Shown: positions 8,574 to 18,535, counted from the first letter of the stretch. The stretch: DNA of 64,000 nucleotides from Roseibacillus persicicus (GCF_014651675.1 NZ_BMXI01000001.1:561158-625157); one strand, 5' to 3'. The notes: a model not told the origin generated them from the letters alone. Translations and numbers: made by a program.

Positions 8574-10079
8574 ATGAAACGCTCTCCTCTCATCTTAGGA
8601 CTCCTCTTTCTCGGCTCGGCCGCTGCAGGCTGGATCGCCAAGCCTGAATCAACGCAGCGGAAAGAGTCGGCGGACAGCACTCTCAGCCATGCGAGCAAAA
8701 GTTCATCGCGTCCCGCCGCCAGCCAGTCCATTCCGTCTGACATTGCTCGCCAGATCGAATCGGTGTCCTTCAGCAAGAGCCTGTCAGAGATTGCCGAGGA
8801 GCATCATCCTGGACGCCTCACCGAGCTGGCGCTGTGGCTTGCTGATGCGAATTCAGAAGAGATGGCCGAACTGTGGCGGGCCCTGCATCAAGCCGACAAG
8901 CTCGACTCCAGTAGCTACGACCTTTTCATGAGGCATTGGGCCAAAATCGATCCCCGGGGAGCCCTCGTGGTGGCCCGCGAAACCAACCATGAGCGAGTCG
9001 CGTGGTGGGCTTGGGGAAAGCACGAGCCCGAAAAAGCCTTTGCCGCCTGCCAAACGGAATCGCCCGAATTTCTATCCTTCACCTTGCGCGGTATTGGACA
9101 GGACTTCCCAGACCTAGCCCTGCGCCTCTTGGAAGAAAACCCGAATTTGGCCGACCATGCCGCCATCGAAGGAATTGCCCAAGGCATGGACGATGAAGAC
9201 CCTCTGACCGCCTTGGAGTTCGCGGCTCGACATGGCAAGTCTTTTCAGGATCCGCTCAAGAGCCTCGTCCGTGCGGATCCGGCTGCGGCGCTGGAATGGA
9301 TGAACTCCCACCCCCGGCGGAGCCATGAGATCTCAGAGGCCTTGCCAAAGTTAGTTGCCGAGCACACAGAACAAGTCCCCGAATTGTTGGCACAACTCCC
9401 CACCGGCCAAGTGCGAAAGAACTTAATTGAAGAATTCATCGCCCACATGGCAATGGACGACCCCACCCAGGCTATCGCTCTCATCGAAGAACAACCCGGG
9501 TCCGCAATCCGATCCAGCCTCTATGCCCAGTTGGCGACCCAGGCCAATGACCCGTCCAAGAGTCTTGAATTCGTCAATCGCACTCTGGAGGAAGTGAATC
9601 AATTGCCTGCTGAAGCCCAATACACCCATCACCTCGATAAAGCGCTACAGAAACTACTCTCGACCTCCCCTGACGAGACGATAGCCCTCCTGCAAAGCTA
9701 CGAGAGCTTTGCCCTTGACCAAAGGGCAGTCGCCAGATGGACTATCAACGACCCCATTGCCGCCGCCACTTGGCTGGCAAGCCAACCTCCAAGTGACAAT
9801 CGAGACCAGTACGCTGCCACCCTGGCCACAAACTTGCTTCGTCCAAACGATCCCTTTGCCCGTTACGATAGGGCTTCGGTCAACGCGGATTTTGCAGGCT
9901 CCCTCGCTTGGTCCGAATTCATCGAGCAAGAAGAGTTGAGAAGCCAAACGAGCCAATCCGTGATCACCAATTGGCTGAAACATCAACCCGAAGAAGCCGC
10001 TGAATATTTCTCCAATGACTCAGTCGACCCCATCAGTCACCAGATATTCGAAGCCCTGAAAGAAAGCCAAACAGAATGA
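8574..10079 (+). CDS. Membrane-anchored helical-repeat protein (paralogue 1 of 3)
   Basis: 501 residues from ATG 8574 (MKRSPLILGLLFLGSAAAGWIA, a single N-terminal hydrophobic anchor); an ATG 18 bp upstream would place MVTVFD before it. The rest is predicted all-helical and built from degenerate ~35-residue units with a motif of the form DPxAAxxWxxxxP (LVRADPAAALEWMNSHP, WTINDPIAAATWLASQPP). The pattern resembles TPR/HEAT-type scaffolds. Two further proteins in the window (10076 and 36388) share the layout. Its stop overlaps the next start in ATGA, implying translational coupling. No enzymatic motif; a periplasmic scaffold is an inference. Confidence 0.8.
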   Translation: MKRSPLILGLLFLGSAAAGWIAKPESTQRKESADSTLSHASKSSSRPAASQSIPSDIARQIESVSFSKSLSEIAEEHHPGRLTELALWLADANSEEMAELWRALHQADKLDSSSYDLFMRHWAKIDPRGALVVARETNHERVAWWAWGKHEPEKAFAACQTESPEFLSFTLRGIGQDFPDLALRLLEENPNLADHAAIEGIAQGMDDEDPLTALEFAARHGKSFQDPLKSLVRADPAAALEWMNSHPRRSHEISEALPKLVAEHTEQVPELLAQLPTGQVRKNLIEEFIAHMAMDDPTQAIALIEEQPGSAIRSSLYAQLATQANDPSKSLEFVNRTLEEVNQLPAEAQYTHHLDKALQKLLSTSPDETIALLQSYESFALDQRAVARWTINDPIAAATWLASQPPSDNRDQYAATLATNLLRPNDPFARYDRASVNADFAGSLAWSEFIEQEELRSQTSQSVITNWLKHQPEEAAEYFSNDSVDPISHQIFEALKESQTE

Positions 10080-11758
10080 AGCCCCTCCTTCTCATTGCCT
10101 GCTGCATCGGGACAGGGTTCGGCCTGGGCTGGGTCCTTAAGCCCTACGAGCCCGAGCCCCATCCCGTTACCCCCACTCCGACCAAATCCTCTCGCCCCGT
10201 TCGAAAAGACAGAGGAGACATCTCCCTCTACAGCAAGGCTCCCGATGACATTCGGAGCCGACTCCTCCAGCTCAACGCCTTGCCCACCGCCCGCGACCGG
10301 TATCGTGCTGCCTACGCGATGATTCACTCGCTCTCCGAGGAAGAGCTCAAGACTTGGCTTGACGGCAACTACAACGAGATCGAAGGGGACTTGGGGGGCT
10401 TTCTTTTCAATGCCCTGGTCGAACGCCTGCTCGTCGTCGATCCGGAATGGGTCAGCAATCTGGCCCTCGACAAGCGATTCAGCCACCTCACCTGCAGCCG
10501 AGTGCTCTCAACTTGGGCTGCTCTCGATCCAGAAGCCTCTCTCGCCTACGTTTCAGAAAGCAGTCGCTGGGACCAACAGGGCCATTTTCTCATCAACGTC
10601 CTAGAAACGATCGCCCGCAATGAACCCGACTTCTTACAGGCTCAACTCGACGGGCTCTTATCCCACGGACAGATATCGGAATATTATCTCGAACAAGCCT
10701 TCCAGATCTTGGCAGCCCACAACTCGGATCTCTTCTGGGAGAGTCAGCAGATTTGGCCTCCCAAGTATCAAAACAGAGCCCTCAAAGCCTTTGTCGCCAA
10801 CAAATTTCACCAAGACTTCGAAGGAGCACTCGCTTGGGTTGAAGAAGCGCAACTTTCTGAAAAGAACGACCTCGTCTCCTTTAGCCAGCTCCTTTGGAAA
10901 CATCCCGAGATTGCCTCGGACTATCTGGCACACTTTGACGAGCTGCCTTCATCCTGGCAACAAGACCATTACGCATGGAGGCGAGCAATCGAAACCCTCG
11001 CCAAAGAAGACTTACCCAAAGCTCTCGACTTTCTCTCTCAGAACGATTTCAAAAAACCTGAAAAAGTAGCTGAGTCTTATACCAAGCTCGCAGAAAAATA
11101 TGGAAGCCAGATCATCGAAAGCATTCTCGAAAACAGCAATTTGAACGAAGAATCATTGAACCAAGCCCTTCGTCAAAGCTATCTCCAGCTCGCCGAGACC
11201 CAACCCGCCGAAGCGAGCAAATTTCTAGCTGCGATTGCGAGTGAAGAGGTTCGCCTGGAGGCCGTTGCCGAGTGGGAACCCCTACAGGAAAAAGCCAAGC
11301 TGCCATATCTTCCCAACCTCCCGACCTCCGAATGGCTTGCTACCGTCAGCCCTGTTCAGCTTGACGATGACTTTGCCTCTCAGATAGCAGGACTCCCCTC
11401 GCAAGAAGTCTCTGCATTGATCGCCAACTATCAATCTATCCAGGGAGAACGGAAGGAACACTTGAACAAGTTTTTGGCGGATCACTCTTATCACCTCCCG
11501 TTTGAACTGCGTGCGGCTTGGCTTGCAGAGACCCAGAGTTCTTCCAGTGTAAGCAACCACTTCAACTCTTTGGCCCAGCAATGGGCTGCCCACTCTCCTT
11601 TGGAAGCCGCCGCGTGGTTCGAAAGCCTCCCTCCCGAAAGCCAGAATGAGGGCATGGGTCAATCCATCCATCAGCTGTGGCGACAAATGAACGAAGAAGA
11701 AGCGGATGCGTGGGCCAACGAACATTTGCCCGCCTTGGAAAATCCTTCCTCCGACTGA
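10076..11758 (+). CDS. Membrane-anchored helical-repeat protein (paralogue 2 of 3)
   Basis: 560 residues starting in the ATGA overlap with the upstream paralogue. The N-terminus MKPLLLIACCIGTGFGLGWVLKP is a short anchor or signal; Cys9 and Cys10 do not form a good lipobox. It is followed by a Pro-rich linker and helical repeats containing WAALDPEASLAYVSES and WAAHSPLEAAAWFESLPPES, the same DPxAA-W-P theme as its neighbour. The high Glu/Gln/Leu content fits alpha-solenoid packing. Since the pair is coupled, the two products may act together. Function unknown. Confidence 0.8.
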   Translation: MKPLLLIACCIGTGFGLGWVLKPYEPEPHPVTPTPTKSSRPVRKDRGDISLYSKAPDDIRSRLLQLNALPTARDRYRAAYAMIHSLSEEELKTWLDGNYNEIEGDLGGFLFNALVERLLVVDPEWVSNLALDKRFSHLTCSRVLSTWAALDPEASLAYVSESSRWDQQGHFLINVLETIARNEPDFLQAQLDGLLSHGQISEYYLEQAFQILAAHNSDLFWESQQIWPPKYQNRALKAFVANKFHQDFEGALAWVEEAQLSEKNDLVSFSQLLWKHPEIASDYLAHFDELPSSWQQDHYAWRRAIETLAKEDLPKALDFLSQNDFKKPEKVAESYTKLAEKYGSQIIESILENSNLNEESLNQALRQSYLQLAETQPAEASKFLAAIASEEVRLEAVAEWEPLQEKAKLPYLPNLPTSEWLATVSPVQLDDDFASQIAGLPSQEVSALIANYQSIQGERKEHLNKFLADHSYHLPFELRAAWLAETQSSSSVSNHFNSLAQQWAAHSPLEAAAWFESLPPESQNEGMGQSIHQLWRQMNEEEADAWANEHLPALENPSSD

Positions 11759-11967
11759 ATCCCTGGGGGAGGATAAAACCTTGGTCAGCCAAGAGGCTTG
11801 TCCGGCTTTACACACTCTTAATAGTTTAGGCGCGGATTCCGTATCATCGCTTTACGAGCTTCGCATTAGCTCTCGAGTCAGAAAGCTCGGCCCGGCCAGT
11901 GGGTAGAGCAATTGCCAGCGTCCTCTTTTTGAAAAAAGGCTCCTGGTCACTCACTCGCAAACCCAAC

Positions 11968-14475
11968 ATGACCACTCCCTCCTTTTCAGCCACCGGATTG
12001 TTCGCCTCTCTCGGAAAGACGATGATTCTCATCCCCCTGCTCGCCAGCCATCTTCTCCGTGCTGACTCTTCCTATTGGGAACACTCCGTGGTCGATGATG
12101 AGGCCGCGGCTTTCTTCGACGACAGCTATGTGCACGATCTCTATATTACGTTCGACAACTCCAATTGGCAGTCAGTCTTGGCGACCTCGCACGCCAACGA
12201 CGCGGAGGACCCTTATTTCGAAGCCGATTTCTCCGCCGATGGAGTCACCATCGAAAATGTCGGGGTCCGCTTCAAAGGCAACTCCTCCTTCAACACCTCG
12301 AGCATCAAGAACTCGCTCAAGATTGATTTCGACGAGTTCGACCTGACCGAAACAGGGCCCACCTTCTTCGGGATGAAGAAGCTCAATCTCAACAACAACT
12401 ACAACGACCCCACCCAGATGAGGGAAAAGTTGTTGATGGACTTTGCCTCCAACTTCGTCGAGGGAGTTGGTCGCACAGTCTACACCAATGTCTACGTCAA
12501 CGGAGATTTGATCGGGCTCTACACCGCCGTTGAACAAATTGACAAGACCTTCGTGCAAAGCCGCTTTGGCAGCGATGAAGATGGCAATCTCTACAAAGGC
12601 TCGGCCTCCGACGACTTGGACAATCCCAGCGCGGACTTTGGCTCCGATCTCACTTACCTCGGCACCAATCAGACCGATTATGAGGACTTCTATCAGCTCA
12701 AGACCAACGAGACCGCTAACGATTACACCAACTTGATTGAGTTCATCGACGTGCTCAACAACACCTCGCCCGCGAATCTCCCGGCAGCGATTGAGCCTCT
12801 CCTCGATGTCCAGGACACCCTTGCCGCCATGGCGGTCGACAACCTGTTCGCCAATCTCGACTCCTACATCGGCGCGGCCCACAATTACTATCTCTACGAG
12901 TGCGACGACACCGGTCAGTTCGTCCACATCCTCTGGGACATGAACGAATCCTTCGGCACCTTTTCCCAGTTCACTTCGCGCAACCAGAGCATGATCAGCC
13001 TCAGCCCCTTTTGGGTTCCTGTGGCCAGTGGCCCTCCCGGCACAGCAGGGGAAGAACGTCCTTTGATGGAGAATCTCTGGGAAGTCGATGAGTATAGTCA
13101 GGACTACCTCTGGGACTTGGCTGAGATGCTGCGCTGCGGCTTCGATTACACCTCGGCCTCCGCGCGCATCAATGAACTCGCCGACCTCATCCGCTCCCAC
13201 GTGGCGGCGGACCCTAACAAGCAGTTCACCAGCACCCAGTTCGAGACCAACTTGAACAGCAACATCACCAGCGGGAATCGGACTCTCTTCGGCCTCACCT
13301 CCTTCGTCAATTCACGGTCCAGCTATCTCAGCTCCATCTTGAACAGCTACGCCACCACCACTGACCTCCGTCTGAACGAACTGATGGTGAGCAACACCGC
13401 CACCAACCAAGACGAGGCCGGCGACTTCGCTCCCTGGGTCGAGGTCTATAATCTGGGACCCGGCCTGGTCACCCTTTCCGGCCTTTACCTCACCGACAGT
13501 GCCAGCAATCTCACCCAGTGGGCGATTCCCTCCACTTCGCTGGACGACGGCGAATTCCTAACCCTCTGGTTGGATGGCGAGACCAGTGAAGGCAGCTATC
13601 ACGCAAACTTCTCGCCTAACAGCACCGGGGGATCTCTCTATCTCACCAACGGCTCCTCCATCATCGACACGCTCGTTTACAGTGTTCTGCCCAGCGACCA
13701 GACGTTAGCCCGCTTGCCCGATGGCGAAGGCGACTTTTCGGTAACGGACCAGCCCTCCTTTGGAACTGCGAACTTGGAAAGCACCCTTCCCGCCGCGCCC
13801 ACTGGACTTTTCATCAATGAAATCATGGCCGACAACGAGACCACCATCGAAGACCCCGATCAGGAAGGCGCGTTCGAGGACTGGATCGAACTTTATAACT
13901 TCAGCAGCGAGACCATCGACCTCGGGGGAATGTATCTCACCGACGACGACACCGATCCCACCCAGTGGCAAATCGCGGAAGGCACCACCATCGCGCCAGG
14001 CGAGTATCTCGTCATCTGGACCGATGACGACCCCACCCAGGGCGACCTCCACACCACCTTTAAACTTTCCAGCGGAGGAGAAACCATCGCTCTCTATCAC
14101 CTCGATGGCACGACCTTGATTGACTCCATCGTCTTTGCCGAACAGACCACCGATGTCTCCTATGGTCGCATTCCCGATGGAAGTGAAGACCTCGCCTTCA
14201 TGACCACCCCGACCCCGGGAGCAAGCAATCAGGCTGATGCGGAGGAAGTCCTGGAAATCGTCGGTTCTCACGACGGCACGAGCTTCACCGTCACCTTCGA
14301 AAGCTCGACCAGCCTGGTCTACACCCTCTGGCGTTCCGCGGACTTGACCGAAGACTCCTGGGCAATGGTGTCGGGGCAATCCGCCATCCCCGGCAACGGA
14401 GGAACCGACACTCTAACAGACTCTTTTCTCTCCGGTGACGAGGCCTTCTACCGCGTCACTGCCGAGCTTCCCTAA
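11968..14475 (+). CDS. Secreted CotH-kinase-like protein with two lamin-tail domains
   Basis: 835 residues. The chosen ATG 11968 gives a signal peptide (MTTPSFSATGLFASLGKTMILIPLLASHLLRA); upstream codons to 11899 are open but add a charged leader. Residues ~35-450 match the CotH family (VRFKGNSSFN, KKLNLNNNYNDPTQMREKL, NLFANLDSYIGAAHNYYLYE, HILWDMNESFG), a divergent protein-kinase-like fold first known from Bacillus spore coat CotH. Two lamin-tail (LTD) domains follow (LRLNELMVSN...WVEVYN and LFINEIMADN...WIELYN), then a C-terminal YTLWRSADLTEDSW...AFYRV module. Export plus LTDs suggests action at the cell surface. Targets are unknown. Confidence 0.88.
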   Translation: MTTPSFSATGLFASLGKTMILIPLLASHLLRADSSYWEHSVVDDEAAAFFDDSYVHDLYITFDNSNWQSVLATSHANDAEDPYFEADFSADGVTIENVGVRFKGNSSFNTSSIKNSLKIDFDEFDLTETGPTFFGMKKLNLNNNYNDPTQMREKLLMDFASNFVEGVGRTVYTNVYVNGDLIGLYTAVEQIDKTFVQSRFGSDEDGNLYKGSASDDLDNPSADFGSDLTYLGTNQTDYEDFYQLKTNETANDYTNLIEFIDVLNNTSPANLPAAIEPLLDVQDTLAAMAVDNLFANLDSYIGAAHNYYLYECDDTGQFVHILWDMNESFGTFSQFTSRNQSMISLSPFWVPVASGPPGTAGEERPLMENLWEVDEYSQDYLWDLAEMLRCGFDYTSASARINELADLIRSHVAADPNKQFTSTQFETNLNSNITSGNRTLFGLTSFVNSRSSYLSSILNSYATTTDLRLNELMVSNTATNQDEAGDFAPWVEVYNLGPGLVTLSGLYLTDSASNLTQWAIPSTSLDDGEFLTLWLDGETSEGSYHANFSPNSTGGSLYLTNGSSIIDTLVYSVLPSDQTLARLPDGEGDFSVTDQPSFGTANLESTLPAAPTGLFINEIMADNETTIEDPDQEGAFEDWIELYNFSSETIDLGGMYLTDDDTDPTQWQIAEGTTIAPGEYLVIWTDDDPTQGDLHTTFKLSSGGETIALYHLDGTTLIDSIVFAEQTTDVSYGRIPDGSEDLAFMTTPTPGASNQADAEEVLEIVGSHDGTSFTVTFESSTSLVYTLWRSADLTEDSWAMVSGQSAIPGNGGTDTLTDSFLSGDEAFYRVTAELP

Positions 14476-14531
14476 CCGAAAAAACTGGCAAGGAATCAAG
14501 CAAGCGGCTGCGGGAAAAGACAAAGGGATCT

Positions 14532-15638
14532 TTACTCAAAAACAGTGAACAAAATGGTTTCGTAAGGGTCCTTCTCTCCCGCCTCGTAGAGACATCCGAT
14601 CTTTCCTTGCTCCATGGACACGAGATCCGAGTAGGCACTTGGGCCTTTGGTCAAAGTGATGATTTCAGACCAATCCTGGCCGCCATCCTTGGAACGGTAG
14701 GCTGTTAGATTCACCCGAGGGCCTTTACTGGATAGACTGGTGCTAATCAGCTCAAAGGGCTTGGCCCCATCCGCGCGCAAAGCAATGATGCTTCCTTGGC
14801 ACTTGGGGTCGAGACGAGAGTCGTCATGCTCAAGAGGACTCCAAGTTTCCCCTCCGTCTTTGCTGAACCTGACCGCCCGCACTCCCTTGCGATGGGTTTG
14901 CATTCGAATATCTTGAATGAGGAGGTCGGGAGCCACCTCTGCAATCTGAGTCTCGCTCGCTCCAACCTCCGATGAGGAACCAATCTGCCAAGTCTCTCCT
15001 TTGTCGTCGGAGTAAAGGGAGTGACAGCGATACTCCCACTTCCGGTCGGTCCCTTCAAAGTGGATGCTATGATTCGCCGGAATCACAAAACGACCGGCAT
15101 ACTTTCCCGACTGAATCTGAATCGCGGAGCAAGGGCCCGTCGCATACCAACGCCACCCCTCCTTCTTCACCATCTTGGAAAGATTTCGGGGCTCGCTCCA
15201 GGTCAGGCCATCATCGTCAGAGTAGAGGGAGTAAACTTCGCGCGTTCCCTTCCCCGCCAGCACCGCGCCCTCACTCACCTCCGAACCACAATAGAAGAGG
15301 TGGAGCCGACCGGTCTCCTCGTCGACCAAGGGGCAGGGATTCCCCGCCTGATGCTTTCCCACATCCCGAATGACCTGCAAGTTCTGCCAACTCTTTCCCT
15401 GGTCCTCCGAGCGCCGCAGAACGATATCCACATCCCCGTGATCCTTCCGGTCTTCCCGCCCTTCCGCAAAGGCCAACAGCGTTCCCTTCTTCGATTGCAC
15501 GATCGCCGGGATGCGGTAGGTGTGGTAGCCCTCCCCCGATTGATACACCGCTTCTGTAGTTGCGTCCGTCGTCGACGCGAACGCCACAAACATGGCCACC
15601 GAGACCGGAAGCACCTTCGAGAATAAATGTTGGATCAT
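14532..15638 (-). CDS. Exo-alpha-sialidase (BNR/Asp-box, GH33-like)
   Basis: 368 residues with signal peptide (MIQHLFSKVLPVSVAMFVAFASTTDA). The sialidase fold is indicated by YRIP (residues 41-44, carrying an active-site Arg), the following FAEGRED segment and five Asp boxes of the SxDxGxxW type (SEDQGKSW, SDDGLTW, SDDKGETW, SKDGGETW, SKDGGQDW), consistent with a six-bladed propeller. Members cleave terminal sialic acids from glycoconjugates, though similar propellers act on other sugars. It is convergent with the CotH gene and lies downstream of the sigma-kinase pair on the same strand. With three sulfatases nearby it fits surface glycan degradation. Confidence 0.88.
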   Translation of the reverse strand: MIQHLFSKVLPVSVAMFVAFASTTDATTEAVYQSGEGYHTYRIPAIVQSKKGTLLAFAEGREDRKDHGDVDIVLRRSEDQGKSWQNLQVIRDVGKHQAGNPCPLVDEETGRLHLFYCGSEVSEGAVLAGKGTREVYSLYSDDDGLTWSEPRNLSKMVKKEGWRWYATGPCSAIQIQSGKYAGRFVIPANHSIHFEGTDRKWEYRCHSLYSDDKGETWQIGSSSEVGASETQIAEVAPDLLIQDIRMQTHRKGVRAVRFSKDGGETWSPLEHDDSRLDPKCQGSIIALRADGAKPFELISTSLSSKGPRVNLTAYRSKDGGQDWSEIITLTKGPSAYSDLVSMEQGKIGCLYEAGEKDPYETILFTVFE

Positions 15639-15785
15639 GATCAGCTTCAGAGGTCATTCAGGCCTTCAACTCCCCTCAGCCTTCAGAGGACTAGCTACGA
15701 GAACGAAGAAGAATTCTTTCTTCCCCCCTTCACCTAACAACGCCCGCTCGGCGATAGCGTTTGCTCTCGGATAAGAGCCCCCCGA

Positions 15786-17840
15786 TCACTGATCCTGCAT
15801 GAGAACGTGGGAAGGTCCCGCTACAATCTCGAAACTCACAGAACTCGTTACCCATTCTTGCAACAGCTCTGCCGAAAGATGATTGGGGTCGATCTTGACC
15901 GAGTTCAATGAGGGCAAGCTCAAGCTCTCTTCCAACCGGACGTTCGGGCACATCGTCAGGTCCAGTTTGGTGATACCGAGACCCTGCAATTGCGCGAGAT
16001 CGAACTCCTCCTCTATCTCCAGAACCAATGAACGCGGTATCAGATAACGCAAAACACATTGTTCAGATCCTCCCGGATCCGCGATCAATCGAATCGCCCC
16101 TGCGGAACGGAGACGAAACGCTGAGCGTGACCGGAGCGCTTCCAACGCAATCACCTCCTCCCCCGGGTTGAGATATTTGACAAACTGCAGAACGACCCGT
16201 TCATAGGCCCGCTTCGACCCGCGCAAACTCGCGTCGTAGGAAAGGATGCGCTCCAAGATGGGGCTTTGCTCCAAATCGATCTCACCAGCTTCCTGAAGAA
16301 ACTCGGTAAGCTCATCCAGAGAAGGACGCCGATAGCGGTCATAGTTGAATTCGGGAAAAGATTCCGCAAGTTGCACGTATGGGTAACGCAAACTGCCTTT
16401 CTCCAAAGGCTCCTTCAAAGCTTCTGCAAAATTGAGTTGAATGATGTTCAAGGCAAAGATTTGATACTTTGCCTTGTTCGAATCAGGATTGAGTGCGTAG
16501 GCATGATTCGCCAGCTCTTTAGCCTCACGAATACTCTTCATCGGAGTATCGAAGATGCCGCGATTCTTCAGACGATTCGTAGAAAAAATCAAGGATTCGG
16601 AAAGCGCCAATTGCTGCTCCTTGGATTTCGAGAGTGTTTCAAAGTATTTCTCATTCGCCAATTCAGCCTCAGAGGCATACTGGTCCGCGAGTTGCGATTG
16701 ATTAAGAACTGATTGGCGCAACTCATTGACTCTCTCAATAAAGAGCGTGCTCAAAACCGTGAGCACAATCAACGAAAGGAAAGAAATGAGAACTGGAGTT
16801 CGGTTCCGGGAGGCAAACAGTCGAGCCTCCCGCAAAAAGTTGGGAGCCTCCGCGTCGGTGGAAAAGCCGTCCAAGTAACGCTGAATCTCTTCCTTCAGCT
16901 CGGAGACCGATCCGTAGCGGTCATCCGGATTCTTGGCCAAGGCCTTCAAGGTCACAGCTCCCAGGCTCGGGGGAACCTTCAATGAAGGATATTTTTCGCA
17001 TGGGTCAGCAATCTCCGCATCGGTCGTCGCCGATAGCATGGAGTGATTGTCACCCGTGAAGGGAGCTTCTCCTGTTAGAATCGCGTGAAGAATACATCCC
17101 AAGGAAAAGATATCAGTTCGATGATCCTTCACTCCTCCACTCTTTACCTGTTCAGGAGCCATATACCCAGGCGACCCCTTGATCTCTCCCAGTAAAGTCA
17201 TGTTGTCCCAAGCCTCGGTCGATGAGATCCCATCGAGCTCCTCCTCGACTTGGCTCACCAACTTGCCGAGCCCCCAATCACAAACCAGCACCTCTCCATA
17301 ATCATCGGACTGAATATTGTCTGGCTTCAAGTCGAGGTGGATAATGTCCCGCGAATGGGCATAGGCCATCGCGTCACACACTTTCATGAAGTCTTGGAGC
17401 AAAGAGCGTCGACTGCGATTCTGGGCTGCAATGAGGTCGCCCAAAGTCGTGTTTCCCTTCAGATCCATCGTGAAGAAGGGTCGGCCGCTGGAATCAATTC
17501 CCACATCGTGGACATTGATGATGTTGGGGTGATTGAGCGACGAAGTCAGCCAAGCCTCATTGACGAAAAGATCATAGTATTCCGGCCCCCGGCCGTCTTT
17601 CAGTCGGGCCATAGCAACCCATCTCCGCGTCCGATTGTCAAAGGTTCGGTAAACGGCTTTGACTCCGCCCTTTCCCAATAGGGTCTGCTCTTCGTAACGG
17701 GTCTCAATCTCGGATAACTCCAGATAGGAAGGACAGAGCCCGGCCAATCCATCCCCCTCCAATTGGGTCGCCTCCTGATAGGCTTGGATCAGACGGTAGT
17801 CATTTTGAAAATCGTCCTGGTCCTCCACTGCTTTCATCAT
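15786..17840 (-). CDS. Transmembrane Ser/Thr protein kinase with atypical catalytic motifs
   Basis: 684 residues. A PknB-type kinase domain spans about residues 50-325, with Gly loop LGKGGVKAVY, alpha-C Glu in FVNEAWL, catalytic loop HLDLKPDN (168-175), metal motif DWG instead of DFG (188-190) and the activation-segment motif GSPGYMAPEQ. The VAIK lysine is not in its usual place: the strand reads WVAMARLK (74-81), so the nearest Lys is three positions late. One membrane helix lies near 349-368, followed by a ~300-residue extracytoplasmic region with a coiled-coil start and leucine-rich C-terminus. It overlaps the upstream sigma-factor gene by ATGA, indicating a coupled signalling pair. Confidence 0.92.
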   Translation of the reverse strand: MMKAVEDQDDFQNDYRLIQAYQEATQLEGDGLAGLCPSYLELSEIETRYEEQTLLGKGGVKAVYRTFDNRTRRWVAMARLKDGRGPEYYDLFVNEAWLTSSLNHPNIINVHDVGIDSSGRPFFTMDLKGNTTLGDLIAAQNRSRRSLLQDFMKVCDAMAYAHSRDIIHLDLKPDNIQSDDYGEVLVCDWGLGKLVSQVEEELDGISSTEAWDNMTLLGEIKGSPGYMAPEQVKSGGVKDHRTDIFSLGCILHAILTGEAPFTGDNHSMLSATTDAEIADPCEKYPSLKVPPSLGAVTLKALAKNPDDRYGSVSELKEEIQRYLDGFSTDAEAPNFLREARLFASRNRTPVLISFLSLIVLTVLSTLFIERVNELRQSVLNQSQLADQYASEAELANEKYFETLSKSKEQQLALSESLIFSTNRLKNRGIFDTPMKSIREAKELANHAYALNPDSNKAKYQIFALNIIQLNFAEALKEPLEKGSLRYPYVQLAESFPEFNYDRYRRPSLDELTEFLQEAGEIDLEQSPILERILSYDASLRGSKRAYERVVLQFVKYLNPGEEVIALEALRSRSAFRLRSAGAIRLIADPGGSEQCVLRYLIPRSLVLEIEEEFDLAQLQGLGITKLDLTMCPNVRLEESLSLPSLNSVKIDPNHLSAELLQEWVTSSVSFEIVAGPSHVLMQDQ

Positions 17841-18427
17841 TCCAGCTCCGAGGCCAGGTTTCTAATTTCGAGATAGAGCCTCTTCTTCACCCGCTTCTTG
17901 AGGGTGTAGACTGTCGCCACGGTGAGGTTTGTTTTCTCCGCGATTTCCGCCGCAGAATGCCCGTCGAGGCCCAGCTCGAAGACCTCGATGGCTTGTCCTT
18001 GGAAAGATTCCTTCACCCGCTTCATTGCCAGACTTCCAATGTAGGCTGCCCACTCTTTCTCGATGATCTCTGCGATGTCCGGCGCCTTGAACTCCTGCTG
18101 CACTTCCGGGCCAGCGCTCACCGCATCCAGGCATCTTTTCTGGCTATACTGCTTCCGGAAGTAGCTGTTGGCCTTGTTTCGGATAATGGTGCTCAACCAA
18201 GTTCGAAAGCGGGCCCTGTCGCGATCGTATCGCGGCAAATCGCGGGTCAGCGCGATGAGAACCTGCTGAGTCAAATCCTCCAAATCATCGCGAGGCACCC
18301 CCAGTTGATGCAGCACACAGAGGATAAAGCGGTGATACTGCTGCGCGAATTGCTCCCACGCGTCTTCATCCTTCAAATCGGTCGCTCTTTGAAGCAGAGA
18401 ATGACGAGTCTGGTTGTTGGTAGCCAT
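17837..18427 (-). CDS. ECF-type RNA polymerase sigma factor
   Basis: 196 residues from the ATG at complement 18425-18427 (MATNNQTRHSLL); an in-frame ATG 7 codons upstream adds MRRFADS. Region 2 is seen in DLEDLTQQVLIALTRDLPRYDRDRARFRTWLSTIIRNKA, and region 4 is the helix-turn-helix AAEIAEKTNLTVATVYTLKKRVKKRL. There is no anti-sigma gene; instead the next gene, overlapping by 4 bp, is a transmembrane Ser/Thr kinase. ECF groups controlled by a linked kinase are known in Planctomycetes and Verrucomicrobia, so phosphorylation-dependent activation is likely by analogy. Targets could include adjacent glycan-degradation genes, but this is only inference from position. Confidence 0.93.
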   Translation of the reverse strand: MATNNQTRHSLLQRATDLKDEDAWEQFAQQYHRFILCVLHQLGVPRDDLEDLTQQVLIALTRDLPRYDRDRARFRTWLSTIIRNKANSYFRKQYSQKRCLDAVSAGPEVQQEFKAPDIAEIIEKEWAAYIGSLAMKRVKESFQGQAIEVFELGLDGHSAAEIAEKTNLTVATVYTLKKRVKKRLYLEIRNLASELE

Positions 18428-18535
18428 GGAATCCGCAAATCGGCGCACTCCCCGCGAATGAGAAGGGATTGCGGGGATTTTCCCTATCAGGCTACTGAAA
18501 ATCGGCCTCGTTGAAAGAAAATGTTTCCGTACAGC

